NCBI RefSeq assembly: GCF_036785885.1
Contig: NC_092329.1
Location: forward strand, 3,782,001-3,846,000
DNA from: Coffea arabica
Lineage: Eukaryota; Streptophyta; Magnoliopsida; Gentianales; Rubiaceae
Direction of reading: 5' to 3'
DNA length: 64,000 bases
How positions within the stretch are numbered: position 1 is the stretch's first letter; every line of letters begins with the position of its first letter. Of the stretch, positions 22,666 through 33,066 are shown piece after piece. The position numbers and the translations under genes are program-made. The notes below the pieces were generated by a model that saw only the letters and a program-made list of their open reading frames with translations, did no database searches and had not been told where the DNA came from.

Positions 22666-25600
22666 GTAAAAACTTTGGGCCTTTTGTACATACATTACCT
22701 TGAGGTCTTTTGTAAATGTTTTTCTTTTAGGTTTTTTGTTCACTATAGAGCTGCAGCAGTGCTAGGTATCTGCTCGAGCAATTTTGTGAGGGATTGTTAA
22801 CAGGAGTACTAGTTACTCAGCTATAGATTTAGCGTGGCTTACCCGTCAAAAGAGGTGGCCTTCTTTGTATCACTTCTGAAGGGCCTTTTAGCTGCTATTT
22901 ATTTTCACGTGTTTTGTACAACCGTCCTTTCTAATCAACCTTCCATTATTTTTAAGAAACAAGTGCAATTACGTCCCCCATCTTTCTATACTATCAAGTG
23001 TTTCTTTCCCCGTAGGGTGAGGCTCCACGGCCCCAAGAATGGCAACAAGGAGATTGGATGTAGGCGCAGGGCGTGTGCTTGTGCGTGTTCAAAATTTTTT
23101 TTTTTGGTGGTGTTGGGACTTGGGGGTGGGGTTGGTGAAGACAGCTAAAAAACTTTTTGAGTTTATGGATCCTCTGTGCTATAATTTTTAACGAATTGAA
23201 CTTTTTGCAGATGCGTATTGGATTCGTTCAAGTTTAAAAAAATATTCGAAATTGTTTGTAAACTATTAGAATAGCTCATGTACACATATATAATTATATG
23301 AATAAAAATAAAAATAAAAATAAATACATTTAATATTATTAAATATATAATATATTATATTAAAAAAATTAAATTACACATAAATTAGCATTATTTTTTT
23401 AAAAAAATCAATAAATACAGTTAAGTTTATTCTAAAGAATATATTGTTTATTAAAAAAATAATTAAATCATTTTCAAAATCAAATTCAAGGTTGAATTCA
23501 AATATTTTTACAAATAAATGAATTGAATTCGAACAATATTTGTAATTCGTTAATATTCGAGTGGAACTTGAATCACGTTCATATAATACATTAATAGAGT
23601 CTAAACACCAAGTATTTGGCTCGATTTGACTCGATAAAAGCTATACTCTATTTTCTCTCTCTCTCTCTCTTCCCTTTTTTCACCTGGGGTTGGTCAAGAC
23701 ACCTAAACTACTAAGTTCGTTGATCCTCTGTTGAGTATGACCTAATTCTGTAAAACTTGCTAGTTTGCAGAAATATGTTTTGATTCTATCTGATAATCTT
23801 CATTGATTTGTCAAACATTTGGTTTCCCTAAACTGATGCTGCCTTTTCTGGTTTCAGTCATTCCTTTCAGCGGTCGTTTACCACATCATAACACCTGCTG
23901 TAATAACCTTCATCTATCCAATGAAACTACACTAACGTCCATCAAGATAATAACTGCAGATTACTGAATCTTTGTCCTAGCTATCTTCTAAAAGAACCAG
24001 AGAAAATTGGGCCTGGTTGAAGAAAATGCGAAGTACAGCAAAAGAGGACGCAGCACCAAGTTACCATATACAGAAGAAAGGTACGAGTCGCGGTCAAAAG
24101 CTAGCCTTACTCACATTCAATGAAGAATCATTGCAAGTTGCTGCAGTCATTGCAGCTATTTCTTGAATCTTTTGGCATCGAAGAGCAAATTGTCTAAAAA
24201 ATGTCAAGTTTTCACAGAGAGATGATACCAGATGCAATGAAAGTAGCTGGGAAGATCCAAGCTCATGCTTGCTTGAGTTGGAGTCTGCAGTTGTTCAAGT
24301 ACAAATACCGCTCCCAAAAAAAAAGGCACAAATCCCAGGCATAGAGGCAGCATCATGAACAATTGATATTTAAACTTGCTATCAAATTGAGTAAAGTTAA
24401 AATGTCATCAATAAATTTGCAGATGACTACTACTACTACTACAAAATCTTTTACACTTCAACGTATAAATAATCTTAAATGTTGGCCGGTACAAGCAATT
24501 AAGCGACCAGATGATCATGCAGTGCACTGTTAATAATCCTCATGCTCTGTCGGTGCTGACTTTTTCTCCTCCCGGTTGGGTTGCTAGCTTACTCTCTGTG
24601 GATGCCCTAAAGGAGAAATGAGTTAAAACACGTTAATGGAAAAAATAATTTTTTTACCTATTTTAGCTTAAGTAGTTCTATACAAGTAATTGTGCAAGCT
24701 AGGTGTCACAAACTTACAATGATACTTTCCTACTACTCCCTTGAATTGCTAAATTATGAGCTGAAATCTTCTGTGAACTACTTACCATGTGTTTTTTTTA
24801 TGAAGACACCAACGAGTGTGTATCATTTAGCTAGGTTTTTTGCACTTTAGTCCCAGTCCTACTACTTAGATTGGATTCATATTCGATCTTCAAATTGCTA
24901 TGGTTGCACTCATTAATCACACTTGATCTTTTTAAGAAATCAGTTTTAGTACCTCAGTTTTACTCATAACTCCAAATTATAAAACATACACATATTAGTC
25001 AGATACAACCGAGTCTAACTGAAGTCCTTAGTTTGATATCAGAAACAGAGAAGATTCAATAATTAGAAACCAAAACGCGCAGACAAAGATGCCAAAAAAG
25101 AAATAAAACAAGATCCAAGGATTGTAGAATGAGAATACGAGAATGACCCTTTTTATTTAGGTTTGAGAGGGTAAGGCGACAACCACTGAGTAAAACTTTG
25201 GCCAAAAACTATCATTTAGCTATCGTCATAGAAAACAATTAAAGAATTCATCTCGCCTGCAGTCAGAAGCCAGAAAATATGGGAATTCACCTACGGATTA
25301 AGATTTTCGTGTAAAGAAACAAATGAACGTGTCAAGTGTCAACGTTGACAACCATATAACTCAGAGATCAAGCAAATCCAGTATCCAAATTCTATAGCAT
25401 AATGGCCATCTATGAGATATTCTGCCCTTAGCTTATCTAACAGAGGCCAATTTCCATATTCTAGCAGAAGAATTAACTTTCTGACTCTAAATCTTGCAAG
25501 TTGCAACGTCAACACAAGGAAGTTCTATACAACGCACAGAAAGCATGAACACAGGTCTGGAAGACATCGAAGGATGAAAATAGCTTAGACTTTCCACAGA

Positions 25601-25791
25601 AATTAGTTTGGCCCAGAATGTTGAACCAGCCACTCCTTGTCTTCTTTGCATTAAACTAATAATGGTATATCCAGCAATACCAGAGCAAATCAAAACTCTC
25701 AAAAAGATTTTCTTTTTCTTGTACTTGTAGCACAGACCTGAGAAAAGGGTTGTCGCTAATCAAAAGAAAGAAAGGAATGTAAAATGTGCAT
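22666..25791. other. EXA1 3' UTR and intergenic spacer
   Basis: After the EXA1 stop there is 3' UTR-like DNA, then a very AT-rich block (about 23190-23650) containing an AAAATA run and a CT repeat near 23655. The block is bracketed by two similar 45-bp stretches (see repeats). 24000-25780 holds no recognisable gene; its last part is probably the 3' UTR of the DUF1195 gene. Confidence 0.4.
23122..23735. repeat. AT-rich block flanked by imperfect direct repeats
   Basis: At about 23122-23180 the sequence runs ggttggtgaagacagcta ... ttatggatcctctgt; at about 23685-23733 it runs ggttggtcaagacaccta ... ttgatcctctgt. The two stretches align over about 50 bp with mismatches and bracket some 500 bp of AT-rich DNA. 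This may be an old insertion or a local duplication; no transposon ends are evident. Confidence 0.45.
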
Positions 25792-26685
25792 CTACCTCTC
25801 TATAGAGTTGTGAGAAGACGGTTCAAGTTGATGTATAAGCGTGGAGCGCACCAAGGACATCTTGGCAATCTCGGAAATGGCAGCGTGTCGGACCCTGGGG
25901 ACTTCACTAATCAGATCCTCGTATGCTGCCTCAAAAGCCTCTCGCCAGAAAATAGGCAACTTCACAGTCTTGCTCTGAGTATACACATCCCACAAACGCC
26001 TCACCATCTTCTCCCTCTCCTCCACTTCCTGGAATAGAAGCCCCGTTGTCAGGCATTAATAGGAACCCAAACATCCCTAACAGTTTTACTAAAAGAGCAT
26101 GTATGCATTATGATAGTATTGGTAACATATTTATAAGTTGCTTGATCTTTAAACATAAACTGCCTCTAACAGTTTCAATCAAAAGCAAGGCAGCCTAAGT
26201 TAAGCTGTTTGATTGAGTATTACAAATCAATTTTCAAGGAAGTAGCAGTAGCAAAGATAATTTTGCTAGTAAGTTGGTTAAAGGCTGACCGCAAGATTGC
26301 ATCAACAACAGGACTAAATTGTCATACACCAACCCACAAACACCCAAACATTGCAAAAAAAAAGAAAAAAAAGAAAAAAAATGAAACAATTATAAACAGA
26401 AGAAAAATGTAGTAGTACCAGAATATCGAGGTCGTGGTGAAGTGGGGAGCCAAAAAGGTCATCGGAGACATGGTTGAGGTGAACCGAAGACCATTTGAGA
26501 GTGACAGAGCCAGTGAACATGGACCAGAATGCTAGCAGAAGAATTGCAGCCAAGGCCCAGAACTTGTATCTGCTTCTACCCAAAAAGCCAACCTCAGAGG
26601 ACCCCTCTTTCTTGTTCACAGCAGCATTTGTTGTTGTACTTGCTGCTGCTGATGTTGTCGTTGTCTGTGCTTCTTCGTCTTTCAT
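25792..26685 (-). CDS. DUF1195 family single-pass membrane protein, 167 aa
   Basis: Exons 26685-26419 and 26028-25792 join in frame. The N-terminus is Thr/Ala-rich, followed by a basic RSRYKF and one membrane helix (about residues 42-64, FWALAAILLLAFWSMFTGSV). After it come HHDLDIL, EEREKMVRRLWDVY and FWREAFEAAYEDL, then a segment with REAISEIAKMS-like character (HAAISEIAKMS). This layout matches the plant DUF1195 family, whose biochemical role is not established as far as I know. The membrane helix close to the N-terminus suggests a signal-anchor orientation with the conserved part outside or in the lumen (inference). Confidence 0.8.
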
Positions 26686-27607
26686 ATTTGACTACTATAT
26701 TTTGCCCCACCCAAAAAAAAAAAAAAAAAAAAAAAAAAACACTAACCCTCCTAAAAAGTTTAAATTCAGTCAAAATTTTATTGATTCTAGTACAGGGGTG
26801 AATTGATTGTGTCGTCTGGGGTTGCTTCAGTTTCGTTTAGTTAAGAATGCAGAGGCTTACAATGTCAGACACCGACAGTCTGAGCTGAGGATTGTGGGGG
26901 AGAGAGAGAGAAATGGAATGAGTGGAGTGATCAAGTGCACTGCGAAGCATCGGATAACATGTGGGTCTTAAAAACTCCACCGACGGGGGTGGGCTCGACC
27001 AGATGAGATGGCAGTATTAAATTGGAGCAAGTGAAATGAGTCTAATACCTCATCATACGACACCAGCGATGGCGATGGAGTGGCTTGGGAGTCACAAAGG
27101 CCGCCAGGAACCCCAACCCCCGCGCCACCCCTCGCTATCATTTTTATTTTTTTATTTAATTTAATTATATATATATATAACATTAATAATTGCTCTGCTA
27201 ATTATTTTTTAAAATTTTTTGCAAAACATTGAACGTGAAATAAAGTCATTTTGATCTTTTGAATTTATTTCTTCATGTTTGATGCCATATAAAATCTAAA
27301 TTAATTGCTATTGTTTCTTTATACACAACATGCAACATGTATCAAGAAAAAAGTGAACTAATTTTACAACAATAAATTGATAAAAGAAATTATATCAGTT
27401 TAGCACAATAAAATATCATACTATTATTTATATCTTATTATATATTTATACATAATAATATCATAGTAATATCTATTTCATGTTATATATATATATATAT
27501 TAAATTATAGGTGGGGAGCGTGGCGGGGTCCTTGTTCCCACCCAATTTAAAGTAACCGGAGAAAAATATCCCCATCTATTAATGGCGGGGAGCATTTCTA
27601 TTAACGA

Positions 27608-27791
27608 ACATGTAGTGGCTTTGGACTTACATTAATAGCGCTTGAATTCAAGTCTCGCTGTCAATTAAAACACGCTTTTGATAAGCGATTTTTAAACGCC
27701 GGTGTAAGCGTGGACTGCTGGTATCCTGACCTTGAATAAGGCAGGCCTTCTCTCCGTTTAAACCTTTTCTAACCAAAAAAAAAAAAACTAG
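27608..27791 (+). mobile_element. possible tRNA-related SINE remnant
   Basis: The segment carries a B-box-like GAATTCAAGTCTCGC about 45 bases from its start, a unique body, and ends in ctaacc followed by 14 adenines. No target-site duplication was found and the A box is weak, so this is a tentative call. Confidence 0.3.
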
Positions 27792-28090
27792 AAAACACCA
27801 AAGAAGCAGATTGTACCGAGGACAAGACAAAAATTTTCATTTTTTTCCCTTAAAATAATTTTCTAGTACAACGTATAGCAATATATAGTTGAGATCGATA
27901 GGTAAGTAGTGTAATACCAGTTATATATATATTATGCTTTTCTTTTTTCTTCTTTTTTTTTTCACAACTTTAAAATAGGCTTGCTTGAATCTCATATTAC
28001 ATACAATTATACTACACAGTGCCAACCATCAATTGCTGAGCAAACAGATCTGTGTATATTTTCAACGAATCAGACCTCACTCAGAACATT

Positions 28091-28275
28091 TGATTCATTT
28101 TTTTGGGTAAGCCCCAACAAAGATACTATGACGGTAGAGTTACATATTTGATGGTCTGCATCTCATGGGACGCCAGCCCATGAAGCGCCCCAGCAGAGCT
28201 TGACTATTCGCTAATTCATATGCTAAGCATATACTCTTATCAACTAAGACAGTAGACTGGTTGTTTCTTGCTCCT
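28091..28275 (-). mobile_element. possible tRNA-related SINE remnant, minus strand
   Basis: Read on the minus strand it has an A-box-like TAGTTGATAAGAG, a B-box-like AGTCAAGCTC about 45 bases later, a body and a 3' end GGGGCTTACCC followed by seven adenines. Promoter boxes have drifted and no flanking duplication is clear. Confidence 0.4.
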
Positions 28276-29402
28276 GAATTTCACCTCACCTTGATAGTCA
28301 AAATTTTTTTAGTTTTTTTCCCCCTTGAATACCACACTTCATACAAGTGAAAACTGTCCGATTAAAATGATAGTAAAAGAGTGATTAATAAAAATGAGAG
28401 TACAAATAATAATATTTCCCTCTTCTTTTGCAATTAAATAGATACTAGTTTACAAAGATGCATGGATGGCAACGGCAATAAAACATTGTAATAGAGCACC
28501 ATTTTTATTTTAGAAAAGGAAAAAACAAATGAAACCTTCCACTCGTCCAATATGCTATGATTATATATCTTGGAAGTGATTAATACCCTATAACATTTGA
28601 AGACCACATTGAACACTAGTAGTAGAAGCAAATTCATACACGTCCTGCGAGTGGAAGTGATCTATTACTCTATGGTTGTTAAGGTCGTTTAAAATTGAAA
28701 ACTAACTACATCTCAGCCTCCCATGTCCGAAAACTAACTAATAACCCTTAGGTCCCATAGTCAAATACTTTCAGGAAGATATCTCGTTGTAACTCCTACA
28801 GCTAAGTCAACCGAAACAAAAACATGCGGTGAAACTAGCAAGCTCACATAACGTTGACCAAAATCCATCAACGAGCATATTCAATAAGGGCTGTCGACAG
28901 AACAGCCGTCGTGGTGAACCATAACACTAGCTTCATACTCCACATTTACAGACATTATTATCTGTAACTGGAGGAAATCAATTGAGCGGCGGCATATTTA
29001 TGCTATTAAGATGATACCTAGTATAACCTGTGCAAAGTGCAGGCTCAAGATCAGAACAGGTAAACAAGCACCTGGTAATATTCGACGAAAACTCGCCATA
29101 AAGCAATCACATTAAACTATGCTACACGGAAACACAATTTCTCAAGCATCAAGTTTCAAAAATCATTTTGGCTAAATTTTGAAGCAGGCCAGAAAGCCTA
29201 TTCCCAAAGCCATTTACACATGCAACCGTTCTTCCTCGCTGATAATTCCCCGAATTCAAGCACACTTAGAGATCACAGGCTAATGTAGACCTTAGACAGT
29301 TTCTCTTTCGACTGAGCAGAAGGCAGGAAACAAAAGAAAGATTTTTGTATCAAGTACATGGTCGTGAAATTTATGCACTAAAAGCCCGTGCAAAAAAAGA
29401 AA

Positions 29403-29483
29403 CTGGCTCAGATTTTCTGCATATTTTTAATCAGAGACAAATTTCATATGTCCAGACATATTTAAGCAGTTCATCACGGCCAG
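29403..29483 (-). ncRNA. box C/D snoRNA candidate, guide target not assigned
   Basis: On the minus strand: C box GTGATGA (29477-29471), internal CTGA (D'), terminal D box CTGA (29411-29408), and a perfect 5-bp terminal stem CTGGC/GCCAG closing the ends. Length is 81 nt, normal for the class. The guide stretches before D' (gaaatttgtct) and D (atgcagaaaat) do not match an rRNA segment I can recall. It lies in line with three better-supported snoRNAs on the same strand. Confidence 0.6.
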
Positions 29484-29621
29484 TAGGCAAGGAGAAAGAA
29501 AAAAACTTTAAAATCACATAAAAAACAGAATAAAAAACAAAATAAAATTCTAAAAGCTAAGGATGAGAAACAATTTAAACTGTACTAGAAAACTTGATAA
29601 AAACACTGAAGCAGGTAGATA

Positions 29622-29716
29622 CACGTCTCAGAGATGTTCCAAAAGAGGAACTATGCAGACATTCAACATGGCATCAGATTCAGACCGCCCGTCTGCCTTT
29701 TTCTCATCACTGAACC
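29622..29716 (-). ncRNA. U43: box C/D snoRNA U43-like (18S rRNA guide)
   Basis: On the minus strand the C box GTGATGA (29710-29704) is followed by a guide GACGGGCGGT directly before a D' CTGA. The guide is complementary to the universally conserved 18S 3'-domain segment ACCGCCCGTC. With the box +5 rule the target is the fifth base, a C, equivalent to human Cm1703, which U43/SNORD43 guides using the same GACGGGCGG core. A C'-like TGATGCC follows and the likely D box CTGA is at 29631-29628. The terminal stem is weak, so the exact ends are uncertain. Confidence 0.65.
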
Positions 29717-29963
29717 AAAAAATGCTAGGACTTTATCAATCACATAAAAGGATTCACTTGACTCGCAACTTACGTAACTAATAGGGCTCAGAGCAAAATC
29801 AACAAACCAGATTAAGTGTTCTATTACTCAGAGTTCAGGTGACTAAAAAGGGGGCCACAATAAAATTTAATATAATCAAAATAACACTTTCTACCGCTAA
29901 GCTGAGAAAAGTACAGTTAAGTGCAAAATCACTACAAAAAGGTTATCTAAATCAGCGAACGAA

Positions 29964-30049
29964 GGGAGCATCAGATAATAAGCGGAGTTGTTTAGTCTAC
30001 ATCAAAATTCAGTGTGTAGGATAAGATTATTTTCATCATTTGCTCTCCC
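29964..30049 (-). ncRNA. box C/D snoRNA, 25S rRNA double guide, copy 2
   Basis: On the minus strand: C box ATGATGA (30039-30033), guide cttatcctacac before D' CTGA, a C'-like TGATGTA, guide ctccgcttatt before D box CTGA (29974-29971). The ends pair as GGGAG-GCA with TGC-TCCC. The D guide is complementary to AATAAGCGGAG near the 5' end of 25S rRNA, and the D' guide to a GTGTAGGATAAG segment of plant 25S (both recalled from memory). It would direct 2'-O-methylation at two 25S sites. It is a paralog of the snoRNA at 30214-30303. Confidence 0.78.
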
Positions 30050-30213
30050 ACTGGATAGGTAATATTAACCAATAAATAAAAAAAAATAAAGAAAAAACTT
30101 CCATCATAAATTACCCTGATGCATGCCTAAACTCTTTCAACGAAACAGTAAGTCACAGAACATAGAAAAGTTTCTTAAAATGCTCGTAAAATACAGCTTA
30201 ATTCCCAACAAAA

Positions 30214-30303
30214 ATGGCATCAGATAATAAGCGGAGTTGGGTAGTCAACACATAAAAATATTCAGTGTGTAGGATAAGAATTTAGCAATCGTCATTTGCC
30301 ATT
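30214..30303 (-). ncRNA. box C/D snoRNA, 25S rRNA double guide, copy 1
   Basis: Same architecture and both guide sequences as the copy at 29964-30049: cttatcctacac before D' CTGA and ctccgcttatt before D CTGA (30223-30220). The C box is the variant ATGACGA. The closing stem is ATGGCA/TGCCAT, different in sequence from the other copy but still paired, while spacers between boxes have diverged. Conservation restricted to boxes, guides and pairing is the signature of a functional snoRNA. Confidence 0.78.
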
Positions 30304-30409
30304 AACTAACAAATTTGCTGATTTTTTATACCAAAAAAAAGGCAAACAAGAGAAATAAAATTCGTTAAGCCTAAGAAATACAATATCGGAAGGTCCATTT
30401 GACGCCAAG

Positions 30410-30540
30410 GCAAATTAATGCTACTTATAAAATAGCAGCAATGCAATGGGCTGGTAAGCCATCCTAATTCCACTTTCTGCACCAGCTATATCTCCTCGTA
30501 CACCTTTTAATTACTCATTAAATTTCACGAGGAGAGGGTA
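30410..30540 (-). ncRNA. run of three stem-loops at the 5' side of the snoRNA cluster
   Basis: On the minus strand three hairpins follow one another: CTCCTCGT/ACGAGGAG (8 bp), GCTGGT/ACCAGC (6 bp) and TGCTGCT/AGTAGCA (7 bp with one G-U). The order suggests a structured RNA inside the precursor, possibly an H/ACA-like or processing element, but I find no convincing H or ACA box. Confidence 0.3.
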
Positions 30541-30574
30541 AACCAGATGCAATTGTAGACATACAACAACAACA

Positions 30575-30600
30575 ACCCCCCCCCCCCCCCCCAAAAAAAA
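30575..30600. repeat. poly(C)/poly(A) tract
   Basis: A run of about 17-18 cytosines is followed by eight adenines and preceded by CAA repeats. It lies inside the presumed snoRNA precursor. Length is likely variable. Confidence 0.9.
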
Positions 30601-30778
30601 CAACCCAAAAAAATTGAAATGAAAAGAATATACAAATTGAGGGTGATACGATGATATTAGGTTCTGAAGAGGATTTATTTCCTAGTACCGAATCAAAGAC
30701 GAGGTGGACGGATCAAGGATTAAATAGAGCTCCTGAAGATCGATCCTAAACATTACCCGGAGGCGCTGAACAGATGAT

Positions 30779-30817
30779 GCTTAAATAGGACTTTGGCGCA
30801 GGCAGCGGCTAGGGTTT
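30779..30817 (-). promoter_or_regulatory. telo-box and TATA box of the snoRNA cluster
   Basis: On the minus strand AAACCCTAG (30817-30809) is followed about 20 bases later by CCTATTTAAGC (30789-30779). Telo-boxes near a TATA-like element are typical of plant promoters for snoRNA and ribosomal-protein genes. Transcription would start near 30755 and run through all four snoRNAs. No long open frame is present in the predicted transcript, so it is probably a polycistronic non-coding precursor. Confidence 0.6.
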
Positions 30818-31182
30818 TTCTTCCTTCGGCAATGGTTGGTAACATGTTAGCCGCAGTAAGAGTTTTGTTTAGTATTAGCGGTAAAGGGCATCCATACGTG
30901 TGCAATTTAGAAATAAATTTTTTTTTATGAATTTATTTTACATAGAATTTTTTTTTTTGGTTAGTGAACATGACTTTGCTCTTTTAAGATTTTTTATTTA
31001 AGACTATAATTATATTGTGTGTTTATGAGTAATTATATTAGAAAGATATTCTTTGGTAGTTACAATGAAAATAAGTTATGGTTAGGGTAAAATTTAGATC
31101 CTGTGAAGGTAAAAATAAAAGTTTAAAGAGTGACAAAAAAACATTTGCACCAAAACTCAAGGCTCCCATAGATAATTTTTTT

Positions 31183-31625
31183 GTGTAAATTACTTATAAC
31201 CCTCTTGTAATTTACATAATGCCAGACGATTCCCTTAAATTTTCAAACTAAGCCACATAATTCTTATGATTTTATGTAAAGTAAAAAATGGATAGAATAC
31301 ACAATTAGTTACGATATTTATATCAAATACACTCTAAAAACATGTAAGATAAAATCTCAATCGCCATATAATCCTCTTATGGTTAGTACAAATATCCATT
31401 TTACCTCTTCTAATTTTTGCATTTTTCCACGTGATTCTTCTATACTTTTATACAAGGTGGTTAAGCTATCGATTGATTTAGCATTTAAATAAATACGCTA
31501 TTAGTATTTTAATTAATGACGTTACATAGGTTATTTTTGTCAAATTTTCACTTTACATAAAATTATGAATGAAAAATTATAGGAGTATCATATGAAATTA
31601 TAGGAGTATCATATGTAATCTACCC
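31183..31625. mobile_element. MITE copy A, 443 bp, with 9-bp target duplication
   Basis: Inverted ends of the form G(T/G)GTAAATTAC...TAATcTACCC and a 9-bp flanking duplication TAATTTTTT (31173-31181 and 31626-31634). Its interior aligns along its whole length with the element at 32597-33066 (for example cacaattagtta and gttaagc..tcgattgatttag). No coding capacity. Ends and duplication length suggest a Mutator-like origin. Confidence 0.7.
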
Positions 31626-32596
31626 TAATTTTTTCGGGTTTCTTCCACTTTACCCGTTAAATCTTCATTACTACCACAAACTACTCTCGTGAATGCTAAC
31701 GGTGTGAAGCTTATGAGTAAAAAGCCAAATTTGCCCTTCTACTATATTAAGATTTTTCAAGAATTTACCTTAAGCATATTTATCACTTTTGCTCCTAAAG
31801 TGATATTTTAGTCAATTAAAATTAAGAAAATTGAAAACACATAGGAGGAAAATAGAATATCTTGTTGAAACCACTTACAACCAAAAGCAGTATGCCACTT
31901 GCATTAAGTGCTGAAAATGGACTATGTGCCAGAAACTATTTAGCCTTCATTTGGAATTTTCTCAAATTAATTGTTAATGGTTTGATATTATGTGACTGTA
32001 TGTAATCATATTCTTAGTTTTGAAGTTATACTATGACACATTCTTTTGGCTTGAATTTTGTTAATATATTCTCAATTTCCTAGCCAATTGTTGTTACTTT
32101 CATCTTTTACTTGTCACGAGAAACATTTTGATGTAAACTTTTGTGCAATTTAATGTTAATTTGGGTAACATAAGGAACAAAGGCAAAGACTAAAGAGTTA
32201 GCATTGCTGAAGGTGAAAAGAAGAGTATTAAAGTCTTTCTATAGAGTTAGCATGGTGGAAGAGGGTTAATTGACCAAACTATAAAGTTAACGGCTAAAGT
32301 GTTGGAGATACTAAAAGTTAAAGGGGCAAATGACACAACCCTTAATTTTTTTACTAACTTGTGCTAATTACAAGCCTTCTAGCCTCCTCTTAGTTCTTCA
32401 AAATTTTAGGGAAAGGGGGAAAGAAGATGCAAAATTGTAGTATAATTAGTGGTATAACTTTTGTGTAATTTTAAAACTATATGTATTGGACAATATTCAT
32501 TTAATTTCCAAATGTTGCAAACTTGCAATGCAAGTGAAATTATCGGAAGGCCTTTTGTTTTTTTTTTCCTCCCTTTACAATGTGTCCCTTTTTTTT

Positions 32597-33066
32597 GGAT
32601 AAATTACTTATTACCTCTTGTGATTTTACATAGTGTCAGATGACCTTACTAAGGTTTTAAAATAACCACAAAACTCCCCCTATAATTTTATATAAAGTGA
32701 AAAATGAACGGAATGCACAATTAGTTATAGCGTTTATACCAAACGTACTTTAAGAGCGTGTGTGATAAAATCTTAATATCCATGTAACTCTCTTATGATT
32801 TGTATAAATATCCACTTTACCTCCGATAATTTTGTATTTGTCTATGTAGTCTCCATATGCTTTTCTATAAAATGGTTAAGTCATTGATTGATTTAGTATT
32901 TAAGTAAGGGCACTATTGATATTTCAACTAATGACGTTACATATGTTACTTTTCGTCAAATTTTCACTTAATATAAAATCATAGAGAGTGAAATAGATAT
33001 TTTGAAATGTTAGAGGAGGTCGTGTGACAATAGATGAAACCACGGCAGATTATATATAATTTACCC
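32597..33066. mobile_element. MITE copy B, 470 bp, same family as 31183-31625
   Basis: Starts GGATAAATTACTTATTACC and ends TATATAATTTACCC, an imperfect inverted pair. Flanks are both T-runs (seven or more), consistent with a target duplication but not provable. Interior aligns with copy A with many substitutions, so both insertions are old. Confidence 0.7.

Larger units (their letters stand above)
26686..29402. other. intergenic spacer with homopolymers and SINE-like debris
   Basis: Poly(A) near 26711-26739 lies upstream of the DUF1195 gene and is probably in its leader. AT repeats occur at about 27165-27180 and 27485-27500. Two tRNA-related SINE-like segments are annotated separately. No protein gene is recognisable. 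Confidence 0.4.

Noticed and set aside
29221-29400. Possible H/ACA snoRNA downstream of the C/D cluster
   Set aside because: A hinge-like AGAGAA and a late ACA can be found, but the two hairpins required are not convincing.
29563-30024. Two plus-strand frames of 72 and 61 codons
   Set aside because: They overlap the minus-strand snoRNAs, which have far stronger support.
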